DNA of 19,378 nt, from assembly GCA_024243835.1 (NCBI GenBank), contig JALPMN010000561.1, positions 1-19,378 on the forward strand, in the 5' to 3' direction. Below, in pieces: positions 1 to 9,707 of the stretch. Origin of the DNA: Enteropsectra breve (Eukaryota; Microsporidia). Both the position numbers and the translations under genes were made by a program. Position 1 is the first letter of the stretch. The number at the start of each line of letters is the position of its first letter. The notes below the pieces were generated by a model. The model was not told where the DNA came from, ran no database searches, and saw only the letters and a list, made by a program, of their open reading frames with translations.

Positions 1-70
1 TATGTAATATCTTACCGCAAAAAAATCGCTAACCTTTCGAAAAATCTTAAGGAATTTGGTGAATTTATGA

Positions 71-2540
71 AACGGAAATAGAAAAAGAAAGGGTAGTAGC
101 GGGAATAGATACCGAAAAAGAGGTAGAAAAAAATATGGAAAAAAATACAAGGACTTATTGTGTTCAGAGATAAACGAAAAGAGAAAATGCACGATCTCGG
201 TGCATAAAATAGATACAGGATTACAAAAGCCGTGCGTACAGAAGTATTATTGCATTCCATACCAGTGGGAAGCTGAGGTTAAACAAGAAGTAGATAAATG
301 ACTTAAAAATGGAATTATAAGGCCGTCGCAAAGCGAATGGTGCTCTGAGTTAGTCCCAGTAAGGAAAAAGGACGGGTCTTTGAGATTATGCGTTGACTTT
401 AGAGAACTAAATAAGATGACAGTTAAAGATAAATACCCATTGCCAAATATACAAGAAATTATTGATGCGATGGCAAAAGCGGAATATTTCATAACATTAG
501 ATGCGACGTCAGGATACCATCAATTTGAAATTGATGAAAAGGATAAATGCAAGACTGCGTTTGAAGTCAAAGGAAGAATCTATGAGTTTAACAGAATGCC
601 TTTTGGACTCTGTAATGCACCAGCGACTTTTCAGAGAGCCGCAGACAAGACATTCAGCAAGGAATATGGTGTTATGTGTATCTATATTTGGATGACATAA
701 TAGTTTTCTCAGAATCGTTAAGTGAGCATAAGAAGCATCTAGAAACAGTCTTATCGGTATTACAAGAATATGGACTAAGCCTAAATAGGAACAAATGTAA
801 ATTCTTTATGAAGGAGATTGAAATCTTAGGGCGAATAGTATCCAAAGACACAGTAAAACCATGCACGGGAAAATACAAGCATTAAAGAATAATAAAATAC
901 CTGGATCTATTAAGGAAATTAGAGCTTTTTAAGGACTGTTGAATTTCTTTAGGGAATTTATAGTGGGATTATAGTACAAAGCATCTGAGCTTTGTGATTT
1001 GCTCAAGGGAGAGAGCAAAAGAAGCAATAAAATGATCGAATTGAACGAAAAGCAAAAAGATACTTTCTATAAATTAAGGGAAGAGCTATCTGATAATACA
1101 CTTAGAAGACAGCCGGATTTAAGAAAAGAGTTTATTTTGATCACAATAGCATCTGAAAATGGTATTGGTGGTATATTATGCCTGCAAGATTCGGGAGGTA
1201 ACGAGTGCATGGTGCATACATACAGCAAAGTATTAGATAAAGCTCAAAAAAATTAGAGCGCTGCAGATAAGGAGCTTCTAGCAATAGTAAAATGCTGCGA
1301 GCACTTTCGTAAGTATCTCTTAGGTAAAAGATTCGTTTTAAAAACGGACCACCAGGCATTGACGTATCTGTGGAAAACTACAAATATGCCGAGCCGGTTA
1401 ATGAGATGGTCCTTGAAACTACAGGAATTTGACATGAAAGTCGAATATATAAAAGGAGAGAGTAATGCATCAGATGGACTGAGTAGATATACACAAGAAA
1501 TATACAAAGAGGTCAAAAGCATTGGAAAAGCTTGTGAAATCAATAGTGAAGACAGAGCAAAAATAATTAGAGAATATCACCTAGCTTCAGGACACAGATC
1601 TGCAAATTCATTAAAGTTCTTAATACAGAAGAAATATATTTGGAAAGAGATTTTCAAACAGATAGAAGAATTTGTGAGCAAATGTGAGCTTTGTCAAGCT
1701 AATGGAGCAGAGAAACAAAACACGAAGAACAGAGTCATTCAAACGAATAATATTGGAGATCTTTGGGAGTGCGATTTAATAGGAAGGATCGAAGATACAA
1801 ACAAAAACTCTAAGTTCGTACAGGTTATAATGGATCATTTTTCAAAATGAATTGAGACGGAAATATTAGCGAGTAAAAAAGCTGAAGAGGTCTTAAGAGC
1901 CATTAGGAAAATTATATAAAGACGGGGAGGACCTCCAAAAAGAATATATAGTGACAATGGCCTAGTGTTCAAGAACAAAGAGGTGGAGCAATTTTCGAAG
2001 ACAGAAGGAATTGAGTGGATCTATAATTCGCCATATCACCACAACAGCGTGGGATTGGTAGAAAGAGCGAATCAGTCAATTTGGAACAAAATAAAAAAGT
2101 TTTCTCAATTCGGAAAGAAGAAATGGGAAAATTATGTGAAGCCAGCTACATAGGGGCTAAATATGAGTTTTCATCGAGGTATTGGCACATCATCATATAT
2201 GGCACGCTAAGGGAAAAGCCCCATGTTCAAAATTGATACAGAATTCGGAGTATGTGAACCAAGAGCTTTAAGCATAAGCGAGAAATACGAGAAAATAAGA
2301 GTAAACCAAGAAAGGTATAAAAAGGAGCTAATAAAAGGCAAAAAACAAGGTAAACGGGAAAAAGGCATAGGCAGTAAAGTCTGGGTGTACAACTTCAAAC
2401 GGAAAGGACCTTTCGACGCTAACTGGATTCAAGGATATACTGTCATCGGATGGGTTGGGGAAGACGCTTATAAACTGGAAAAAGATAACAGAAAATACAC
2501 GGCTAATAAGAAACACGTTAAATTACATCTAACGAATTAA
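71..2540 (+). pseudogene. Ty3/gypsy pol pseudogene (RT, RNase H, integrase)
   Basis: A decayed polyprotein of a Ty3/gypsy LTR retrotransposon. In order it shows the RT entry segment (KNGIIRPSQSEW, near 305-345), the RT palm (VDFRELN, then PFGLCNAPATFQ at 600-635, YLDD at 682-693), an RNase H with TDHQALTYLW near 1347-1376, an integrase zinc-finger region (H and C pairs at about 1577-1700), a D,D35E core (D in ECDLIGR near 1770, SDNGLVF near 1951, E in GLVERAN near 2065), and a GPY/F-like C-terminal module (GPF...WIQGY...DAYKLE) up to the stop at 2538-2540. It is broken by two frameshifts (about 672, inside the YLDD block, and about 860) and by roughly eight in-frame stops (for example 299, 1254, 1848, 1917, 2151). 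Beyond 860 a single frame runs to the end. Gag and protease lie left of the window or are lost. The copy cannot be functional. Confidence 0.93.
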
Positions 2541-2613
2541 AACGGAGATGTCGCATAAGTTGGTAGTTATACGAATATTTGTAAAATTTTTACTTTAAAA
2601 ATTTTACTAACGG

Positions 2614-2628
2614 TAGAGGGGATGGAAG
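2614..2628 (+). promoter_or_regulatory. Possible polypurine tract of the decayed gypsy element
   Basis: A purine run (TAGAGGGGATGGAAG) lies about 75 bp after the pol stop codon, where a Ty3/gypsy element would carry the plus-strand primer just before its 3' LTR. No LTR can be delimited after it, because the sequence changes into the opposite-strand integrase relic within 25 bp. The call rests on position and composition only. Confidence 0.35.
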
Positions 2629-2651
2629 ATCACCGAACAATAGAACAATCT

Positions 2652-3494
2652 TTAATAAATTATATTTAAACGACAAAATTTATAAACGACATCCTGATGA
2701 ATATCTACCCAGAGTGAAGAACCTAACTGAAAGGTTGTTTTGGCCAACTAGCGCTTGATTGTTTGATTCACACGCTCGATAATGCCCTGAGCCTGTGGAT
2801 TGCGAGGCCTATCATGTATTATTTGGATGTTAAGCTCATGTGCAAAGCTCCGCATTGATGCATTCTTAAACTCCTTTCCGTTGTCTGCCTGTATTGATAA
2901 CGGAACTCCAAACATTCTGAAGCTACAGTGTAAACACTGTACTATCCCAGCAGCTTCTTTTATTTCTAGCTTAAAAGACCATAAAAACTTGGAATAGGCG
3001 TCAATTACATTCATCATCCATCCGTATCTGCTGTTTATGCTATTATATCTGCGCAGATCTACACATTCGATGAGAAATCGATCATATTTTCATGTAATAG
3101 GAACTAACTGCATTGTCTGAACAGTACGCAAGCTATTGAATTGAAAACAGGCTGGGCATCTTTTCACAAAGTCTTCGACAGCTATCGCAGGAATACCATG
3201 GAATTCCTGAGCAATTAAACTTTTCATTTTTGTGATGCCCGGATGCCCGACATCATGCTTTTGATACAAAATCATTTCTATTTTTTCATTCTCAAATGCC
3301 AAAACAACCTGTTGATACCATCCATTTGGTTGTTGCACTGCAATAGAATCACCTATTATACATAACTTCTAGCATTTTTGCCTAAAAGCTCGCTTCTGAT
3401 TTTTTGTAAGATTCGGTGGATATACACCTGAATCTAAGTATTCATATACATCTTCTTTTTCTTTCTCTGTCCTGATAAAAGTATACCTTGCCAT
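2652..3494 (-). pseudogene. Retroviral-type integrase pseudogene (KRBA2-like)
   Basis: A minus-strand integrase read in one frame from an ATG at 3494 to a TAA at 2652, interrupted by three nonsense codons: TAG near 3369-3371, TGA at 3090-3092 and TAG at 2748-2750. The N-terminal part carries the zinc-binding pattern (QKHDVGHPGITKMK, then RCPACFQF), and the core carries all three acidic residues (ECVDLRRY, QADNGKEF, GIIERVNQ) with D,D35E spacing. After the last stop, a W-x-D...VVY segment typical of the region behind the core is still visible. The start with its own ATG and without RT or RNase H resembles the stand-alone KRBA2-like integrases recalled from microsporidian genomes. It could also be the detached integrase of the gag-protease relic found upstream on the same strand. 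There are no frameshifts, so decay is by point mutation. Confidence 0.85.
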
Positions 3495-3955
3495 ATAAGA
3501 TAGATATTTTTCCTGATAAAATAGTCTTATGAGAATTCGTAAAAAATTTTCAATTGGATGTTTTGAAAAACTTAAGATAAGAGTAACAAATTAACTGAGG
3601 ACTTTTGTATGTTTATTTAAAGACTTTTACTCAGCTCTAAGTAAAGACAAGCAGTAAGAACCGCCTTTAAGAAAAAATTTATGTGCTAATACAAGTTATA
3701 TGAAGAATAGATGCAAAAGTACTAAAACAGATAAGTATTTACTCTCAAAGTAGTTATAGGATAGCTATTTTATGCTACAAGCATTTTTATCACATTTTAG
3801 GTGTTTTATAGAGGGGATAGTATAGGATGTGGGATTATATAGGATACGACATTATTTAAAGCTCTGTTTTTAATTAAGTTTGTCGATATAGATAAAAATA
3901 TCTCCTAAAAATTTGCACAAAATTTACTCCATGTTTGGTAACGGCAATAAATCAT
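3495..3955. other. Spacer without a recognisable gene
   Basis: AT-rich sequence with stops in all frames. It holds short repeats of the type ATAGGAT (near 3758, 3821 and 3838) and a second copy of the purine word TAGAGGGGAT (3809-3818) that also follows the first gypsy pol at 2614. This may be an LTR remnant, but no partner LTR, target duplication or coding domain is visible. If the relic at 3956-4867 once had a reverse transcriptase, it would have been here and is gone. Confidence 0.5.
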
Positions 3956-4867
3956 TTAGAGAACACTTCGTTCGACAAAGCTTATATCAATATAGCTATT
4001 CGTAGCTCCAGTATCTATAAGCACATATACTAACTCATTATTCACTATCAAAGGAATATTGGGGCGACTATCATCAATCGTCTCGCTGACTATCATCAGA
4101 TTCTTCTTTTCCTATGGTTTAGTATTTCAGTTTTTGTGTTTTCCGGCAGTGTGAGACAGTCTCTCTTAAGATGCTCTTCTCCACAATTAAAGCATTTGGG
4201 TTTCCATTTGGGCTTGTCTTTCCTACCGATATCTTCATTTTTAAATCCTCTGGAGGGCACATGCGTTGGCTTTTCCTGTGTAATGCCTCTTTTCTTATCC
4301 CACTCAAAATGTTGATCACATTCCTTTGCAATTTTGAATGCTGATTTCCAGCATCTACATCCCTGAATCTTATTTCTTGTATCTTGATTTCAAGTTCCTA
4401 GTAGAAATCTCCAAGATATACTTTAAGTTTAAATTTAATTTCGCATTTAATTCGAATATTTCAAGTAACCCGCTTTTCAAAGCTCCCATTCTTAATCCAT
4501 TATTCAAAACAGATATTAGCTTTGACTGCGAGCCTTTCCTATCATTTTCTTCGAACATTTCTAGAAATTCCTGCTTAAATGTTTTCCAATCCTTGAAAAA
4601 CTTATTTCTTGCCCCATTGAACCATGAGAGCACTTTCCCCTCTAAGCTTAGTTTAATTTCGTTCAAAGCATATATCTCAGTCCCTCCTTCGGACACCTCT
4701 TTTTCTTCCCATTGAGAAATGAATTCGCTTGCAGTGAGTCCATTGCATCCATTATACCTCTTCTTTATACTTTCGTTGTTTAAGCGCAAGCCTGATATCT
4801 TTAGGCATTCTATCAGGTTCGTTTCCTCGTTGTCGCCATGTGTAACTTGATTAAAACTCTTTACCAT
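3956..4867 (-). pseudogene. Ty3-like gag-protease relic
   Basis: The longest open piece (4370-4867, starting at a true ATG) has the look of a retrotransposon Gag capsid: W-x-x-K/E-rich helices and the module LEGKVLSWFNGARNKFF followed by WKTFKQEFLEMF. Downstream and in another frame is a zinc knuckle, CFNCGEEHLKRDC (4156-4194). It has CX2CX3HX4C spacing, one residue shorter than the usual CX2CX4HX4C, so a codon was lost or it is a variant. In a further frame comes a retropepsin active site, LIDTGATNSYID, with the DTGA codons at 4004-4015 and a stop at 3956. At least two frameshifts separate the parts. The sequence is unlike the gag of the intact-looking element at 5406-9505, so it belongs to a different family. 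Confidence 0.82.
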
Positions 4868-4910
4868 AAAAATTGGGAATTTAATTAAATAAAATTTTTA
4901 ACTATTGCAA

Positions 4911-5405
4911 TTAAGAAAGGTTCTGTGCCTCTACATGAGAGTACGCTCTCAGGCAACAATACTCATTAATTTTATCCAGTAGAATAGGCAATTGTGCTTC
5001 TAATGCAGTAGTATCTACTGAAGCTGACTCTCCTGTAATTGTTCTTTGCTTGATTTTATGCCCTGTTTTAAATGAAGATAGCCACCCATCAGAAATTCTC
5101 ATTTACATATTTGATATGCTTAGTTCAGCCGCTATAACTTTGGCCTGATATTTGATTATCGCATCACTAATTATAGTAATTTTTTCATGGCTTTCACACC
5201 ATCGTGCGAGTTTTCTTCCAATTCCGGATATTTTACGGGGGTTATGCGCATAACATTAGCATATACAGTGCTAAATGTATTTTCATATTTTTTCGATGAA
5301 ATCCACTTAGTTATTGTACTTCTTGTATGCTTACCAAACTGCTCATATCCCCATTCTACCAGTTCCGCATGCGATAATTTGGGAAGTTGCTTACTCCTTT
5401 GTACC
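4911..5405 (-). pseudogene. CENP-B/pogo-like transposase pseudogene, main part
   Basis: Read on the minus strand, the piece from 5405 down carries a CENP-B-type N-terminal helix-turn-helix (LPKLSHAELVEWGYEQFGK, then STITKWISSKKY), typical of pogo/Tigger/Jerky transposases. About 5220 the frame shifts, and the second DNA-binding half follows (KLARWCESHEKITIISDAI), then one TAA (5103-5105) and ISDGWLSSFKTGHKIKQRT with ITGESASVD, the hallmark end of the Tc5-type CENPB domain. The relic stops at 4911, where the catalytic DDE domain should begin, so it was truncated, probably around the gag relic boundary. Its 5' end is split by two later insertions: coding continues at 9506-9574 and 10805-10822. 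A domesticated CENP-B-like protein that later died is an alternative origin. Confidence 0.78.
5401..5405. repeat. Target site duplication, left copy (GTACC)
   Basis: GTACC abuts the outer edge of the left LTR and recurs exactly at 9506-9510 outside the right LTR. Five base pairs is the usual duplication size for Ty3/gypsy integration. Confidence 0.9.
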
Positions 5406-5596
5406 TGCGGTACCCTTGAGGTACCGGTCGACCTACAAGAATTAAAGTAAAAAGAGATTTATTGTACGTGCGCCCTGTGCCGTCTACCCTATGCCGCTCG
5501 TGTCCAGATGCGGCCATCTTCATTAGGGTTCGGCAGGCAGGTAAAATTTTTTAACACACATTTTTTTAAAAGTAGTCCCTGGTTCAGGGCACTACA
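5406..5596 (-). repeat. 3' LTR (left copy)
   Basis: A 191-bp repeat that begins TG and ends CA when read in element orientation. It starts with a short inverted repeat, TGTAGTGCCCTG, facing CAGGGACTAC. It matches the right copy at 9316-9505 except for four substitutions and one A in a run. The stop codon of pol (TAG, 5592-5594) lies in its first bases. Confidence 0.95.
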
Positions 5597-8096
5597 ATTC
5601 ACCTCCTGTCTGAGCCGGCCGAATCTGGCTAATGTGCACCCATGTACGATGGCAGCCATTTGTAATTAAGAATGAGCTTTCTCTTGCTCCGCATTCAGCA
5701 ATCTCATAAGGTCCTGTAAAGAAAGCCGTATATTTCTGTCGTACTGGAATTCGTCTCCACACTTGATCCCCAAGCTGAAAGATATGTTTGGTGATGCGAT
5801 TAGAGTTTGCTGCTCGCCGATTAGTATCACTAAGTTTCCGTGCTTATTCTACAGCCATTATGCAATTAGTTTGAGAATACTGTAATCGTTCATCCAATGG
5901 ATGGTGTCCATGTACTAATGCCCAAGGAGATGTTCCTAAACTACGATGAGAGGCCTGTTGTAATGCTGCTTCTGCTCTGCGACATGCTTCTTTGATTGAT
6001 ATTGTCGGATAACATCTTAAAACTCGAGCGATCGTTTGGTTGATGCGCTCACTAATCCCATTGCTTTGTGGATGGTATGGTGGAGAAAGAAGATGCTTGA
6101 TTTTCCATAACGCTAATTGTTCTTCCATCTGTTTTGAAATATAAGGCCGTCCTTGATCGGTAAGGAATGTTTTTGGTAATGGAAAGCGTTTCAACCAGCG
6201 TTTTTCAAATACTCTGAGAATTGATTGCGTCGTAATGTCCTTCAAAGGTTCTACAATAGTCCAGCGCGTACATCTGTCAGTGATGGTAAGAAGAGAGATG
6301 GATGTTTCCTCCCCTCGAAGAACAGTATTCTCATAGTTGATTGGCCCGTAAATATCAGATGAAATGTCTTGAAATGGTACGTCTGTTCCTAGCTCCCCAT
6401 CGAGCTTGCCATAATTAGTCCGAAAGTTTTTATTTTGCTGGCAAATAGCGCAACACTTGGTTACCGACTTACATAGTTCCTTGATTCCTGGTATATGATA
6501 AACATCCTTTGTCGATAGGTAAAGTTGTTTTTCGCCGGGGTGAGAGAGATTTTCATGGGTTCCTTTGAGTAGCACTAGTCCTTCGCTGTGCGTCAATATT
6601 TTTTTTTGAAAATTTTCATTAATGTTTTCTTTCTTAATAAAGAGTAAACGAGATAGCCCATCCGCTCTTCCATTTTCCAGCCCCTTGCGATATATGATAG
6701 TATAATCATAGTCACATAAAAGCGTTTTCCACCGCTGTACTCTTTTGGAAATATTATCTGTATCAAAAATGTTATTCACATGATCGGTAAATACTGTTAC
6801 AGGACTGTTAAATAAATATTGACGGAAGTATTCAAGTCCTTCAACTATGGCTAAAAACTCTTTCTCTGTTACCGTATAGTTATGCTGAGAGGTTATGTAT
6901 TTTCTGCTAAAAAGTCCTACTATGTTATTTTGCTGTGTTAATACAGCCCTAATTCCTGCATCAGATGCGTCCGTATGTAACTCGAAAGGCTTTTCAAAAT
7001 CCGGATGGAATGGTGTTGGTTGGCTTTTAATTTCTTGAAAATTTTTTTGCAACTTGGCTTGATCTGAATCGTTCCAATGGAATTCAGCCTTCTTGGAAGT
7101 TTTAACCTTTAATGTTTCAATTTTAGTGCTTAGGCTCTTGATAAAAGGTCTAAACCAATTAATGAACCCTAGAATCTTCAGAAGTTCTCGTCTAGTGCGC
7201 GGCCTTGAAATATGGTCAATGTCTGGAACTCGACTTGTGTTGGGCTTAATTCCTTCTTTAGAAATAATGCATCCGAGATAAGTTACTTCTTCTTGCATAA
7301 AGCTACTTTTATCAAAATTCAGTGCTACTCCTTGGCTCTTTAAACGCGTTAAAACGTCAGTAACATGTTTTGCATGGCTTTGTCTGTCAGGACTAAAAAT
7401 TATTATGTCATCAAGAAAAACTAGTGCAAAAGTAAAATCTTCGAGCATTCCCGCGAGTATGCGCTGAAAAGCACGTGGTGCGTTAGTTAACCCAAAAGGG
7501 AGTCTAGTATATTCAAACTGCCCGATGGGTAATACAAAAGAGGTATAGTGGCGATCCCGCGAATCTAAAGGAATCTGGTGATATCCTTGTCTAAGATCTA
7601 ATTGTGTAAAAACTGTAGCGCCTACCATTGTTCTAAGCGTTGTCCAGACCGATGGGAAAGGATATGTATCCTTTACTGTGATGCTGTTAAGCCTTCGGTA
7701 ATCTACAACTAATCTAAGATCGCCATTACGTTTTAGAATCCCAAATGCAGGAGATGCATAAGTTGAAGTGCTGCGAATGATTATACCTTCGTCAAGGAGT
7801 CTTTGTATTTCATTTTTCATAGCGTCACGGATTTTAAACGGGACATCGTACGGTTTGCTAGTTAAAGGAACTGTCGAGTTAACATGTAATCGCTGAGGTT
7901 CGCATTTTATAGTACCCAAAGTTGGGTTGTCGAGCTGATAGTCGCGAGCAGCTTGTTTTATTATCTGCTCAGGTTCAGTATTAGGTGCCATCATTAAAGC
8001 CCGTGTAATAAGCTGCTGATCTAACGAATCATTATGGGTCAGCTCACGTGTTGTGGGAAAACTTAAAAATCGATCTTGTTCCCGATAAGTTGAGTA
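5592..8096 (-). pseudogene. pol of the full-length gypsy element (RT, RNase H, integrase)
   Basis: One frame open from 8096 (just after a TAA) to 5844, then a single TAA, then open again to a TAG at 5592. Numbering from the ATG at 7994: RT with D132 (TQLDLRQGYHQ), LPFGLTNAP 165-173 and FLDD 193-196; RNase H with D342, E379, D404 and D445; integrase zinc finger H480, H485, C515 and C518; catalytic D547, D613 and E649 in D,D35E spacing. After the TAA at 5844-5846 comes the GPY/F module (AFFTGPYEIAECG). All catalytic residues are kept, so only the nonsense codon removes the integrase tail. The frame is -1 relative to protease, with a 34-nt overlap (8063-8096), so expression would need a -1 frameshift; no classic XXXYYYZ heptamer is seen. 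Confidence 0.95.
5597..5610 (-). promoter_or_regulatory. Polypurine tract before the 3' LTR
   Basis: Read on the minus strand, GACAGGAGGTGAAT directly abuts the first base of the 3' LTR, the expected place and composition of the plus-strand primer. It is also coding: its last codons are the end of pol. Confidence 0.7.
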
Positions 8097-8443
8097 TTAA
8101 AATCTAAACGAACCTTTTGCCTGTTACAAAATGGTAGCCCCAAAATAACTGCATTTCCTGTTATTTCTGGCAGTACTTGGAACTCTTCGTAAAAAATATC
8201 CCCAGCTAAAAGGCTGAAGAGAACGCTGCCTTTGAGCTTTGTTCGACTCCTAGCTATACTTCCATCAGCGAGAGTAATAGGAACCTCATCATTAAGCACC
8301 ACAGTTTCCATTCCTGAGAGATCTGCGATATTTTGGCTCACATAAATGGCACCAGCTCCTGTATCCAATATCAGTGTAATATTCGCCTGGCCAAGAGTTC
8401 CTTTGAACTCCAAAGGTAATATTGGCGGTAATTTTTCTTGCAA
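8063..8443 (-). CDS. Retropepsin (aspartic protease) of the gypsy element
   Basis: A 126-residue frame with the retropepsin active site ILDTGAGAIYV (D27-T28-G29 counting from the first residue of the piece), a middle strand ITLADGSIARS, and the C-terminal ILGLPFCNR that matches the conserved ILG-x-x-F element. It lies in the same frame as gag, separated only by the TAA at 8444-8446, so it was probably made as Gag-Pro or by readthrough before that codon arose. It has no ATG of its own (TTG follows the stop). It overlaps pol by 34 nt in the -1 frame. As an isolated open piece it is undamaged. Confidence 0.9.
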   Translation of the reverse strand: MQEKLPPILPLEFKGTLGQANITLILDTGAGAIYVSQNIADLSGMETVVLNDEVPITLADGSIARSRTKLKGSVLFSLLAGDIFYEEFQVLPEITGNAVILGLPFCNRQKVRLDFNTQLIGNKIDF

Positions 8444-9313
8444 TTATAGCCCTAAAGAAGACTTGTTCCATGGTTTACTATTAGTATCCCTGTTCGTTTT
8501 ATCTCCTCTAAGCTCCGTTTTCTGCTGTTTCCTCGTCTGCTGCGCTAAGCATTCTTCATTTCCGTGCGTCGCAGTCTTATGCATCGAGCACCATTTCGTG
8601 CTTTTAGCGTGATTGATTCTGTGGTTGTACGGGCTTACTGTTTCTAGAGATTCCGTGGATTTTTGCTCAAGTTGCCCCTCCATTAAAACTGGATCTCTCA
8701 AAAATTCTTCTTCAACTCGGCTTACGTGTTGCAAAATAGCCTTCGCTCCCTTGATTCCTAAGCGCAACATTTCCAAGCGTGTTTCCTTACTGAGGCCGTC
8801 AAGGAAAGCCTCCTCTTCTCGATTCACTTGTTGGCACATTTTCCAATTTTTGGAAATGGCAACACGATGCACTGCACTGGAAATAGCTCTCCCGTATTCT
8901 TGAATTAGATGAAAATTGTCTTGGCGTATTTTTTGTAGTTCTTTACAGAGGAAAAAGGCGTCCGAAGCGGGGTATTTAAGCGATGCGAGCTGATCAAGTA
9001 CAGTATCAAGTCCCCTAGACCAGTCAATTGCTTCAGCTATATTGGTTCCAAGCCCGGCTTGTCAAACCTTGATGCTGGTTTCTGGGATCCATCCACAGAG
9101 TGTAATAGTTGTCCTAAACTCTTTTATCCAGTATAGTACATCCCCTGTAAGATCATTGAGACGAGGAATCTGTCTCAGCAGCTCCAAACCCGTGCCCTCA
9201 ATTGTATATTTGACGGTCATCGTGTTCCCAATCTGTGGGTATAATGCCTGCTGGCAGCTGGTATCCAGATCCTGGATACAACTTCGATCTACATTTATTG
9301 CAGATGAATTCAT
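8444..9313 (-). pseudogene. gag of the full-length gypsy element
   Basis: About 289 codons from an ATG at 9313 to a TAA at 8444, with one internal TGA at 9062-9064. It contains a helical capsid-like region (TRLEMLRLGIKGAKAIL near 8740-8790) and near the end a zinc-knuckle variant, WCSMHKTATHGNEEC, with CX2HX4HX4C spacing. The frame also stays open upstream of 9313 into the 5' LTR as far as an ATG at 9433, adding 40 codons, so the true start is uncertain. I chose 9313 because it lies just inside the element. Apart from the TGA no damage is seen. Confidence 0.82.
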
Positions 9314-9314
9314 C
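9303..9314. repeat. 12-bp palindrome at the primer-binding position
   Basis: GATGAATTCATC, a perfect palindrome, begins one base inside the 5' LTR edge, exactly where the minus-strand primer-binding site should be, and overlaps the gag ATG at 9313. No TGG-starting tRNA-complementary site is visible. Confidence 0.6.
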
Positions 9315-9315
9315 C

Positions 9316-9505
9316 TGCGGTACCCTTGAGGTACCGGTCGACCTAAAAGAATTAAAGTAAAAAGAGATTTATTGTACGTGCGCCCTGCGCCGTCTACCCT
9401 ATGCCGCTCGTGTCCAGATGCGGTCATCTTCATTAGGGTTCGGCAGGCAGTTAAAATTTTTTAACACACATTTTTTTAAAGTAGTCCCTGGTTCAGGGCA
9501 CTACA
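9316..9505 (-). repeat. 5' LTR (right copy)
   Basis: A 190-bp partner of the left LTR; TG...CA ends in element orientation. Differences from the left copy are four substitutions and one base less in an A run near 9479. An open gag frame enters it to the ATG at 9433. Confidence 0.95.
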
Positions 9506-9574
9506 GTACCATAAGCAGTTTTTGACTAATTGTATATGCGCTATTAGATGTTTTTTTGTTATTAAAGATTCTTT
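9506..9574 (-). pseudogene. CENP-B/pogo-like transposase pseudogene, middle part
   Basis: A 69-bp piece between the gypsy and Merlin insertions. Removing the gypsy element with one GTACC joins it in frame to 5405 and downstream, and removing Merlin with one GATTCTTT joins it in frame to 10822. The translated piece ends YTISQKLLMVQ, the usual lead-in to the CENP-B helix-turn-helix. The GTACC at 9506-9510 is the right target duplication of the gypsy element. Confidence 0.75.
9567..9574. repeat. Target site duplication of Merlin, left copy (GATTCTTT)
   Basis: GATTCTTT directly precedes the left inverted repeat and is repeated exactly at 10805-10812 behind the right one. Eight base pairs fits the 8-9 bp known for Merlin. 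Confidence 0.88.
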
Positions 9575-9707
9575 GGTAATAGATGGTGTAGAAAACAGCG
9601 GGAAAATTTTTGCATACCCGAATTTTTTTACAGGGTTTTTAACCCCTGCTAGCTCAGTGGTAAATAAAAAGTCTTTCAATTTAAAAATAGAACAATTATA
9701 GGTTCGA
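9575..9707 (+). repeat. Merlin left terminal inverted repeat
   Basis: 133 bp, reverse complement of 10672-10804 with only about three mismatches. It includes a GGGTTTTTAACCC hairpin (9633-9645) and the tRNA-like promoter words described separately. Confidence 0.95.

Larger units (their letters stand above)
5406..9505 (-). mobile_element. Full-length Ty3/gypsy LTR retrotransposon
   Basis: A 4.1-kb element in minus orientation with LTRs of 190 and 191 bp, gag, protease, RT, RNase H and integrase in the Ty3/gypsy order, a purine tract before the 3' LTR and a GTACC target duplication. The two LTRs differ by four substitutions and one single-base indel, so the insertion is fairly young compared with the other gypsy relics here. 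It is nonetheless dead as it stands: gag has a TGA at 9062-9064, gag and protease are separated by a TAA at 8444-8446, and the integrase tail is cut by a TAA at 5844-5846. It sits inside the coding frame of the CENP-B/pogo-like transposase. Confidence 0.96.

Noticed and set aside
12..492. Minus-strand frames of 82 and 81 residues
   Set aside because: They are antisense to the RT reading frame, are rich in F, I, L and S as expected from AT-rich complement, and have no domain.
5187..5450. Plus-strand frame of 87 residues
   Set aside because: It is antisense to the CENP-B-like transposase and crosses the LTR boundary, so it is a chance frame.
9042..9329. Plus-strand frame of 95 residues
   Set aside because: It is the complement of gag and extends into the LTR; no domain.
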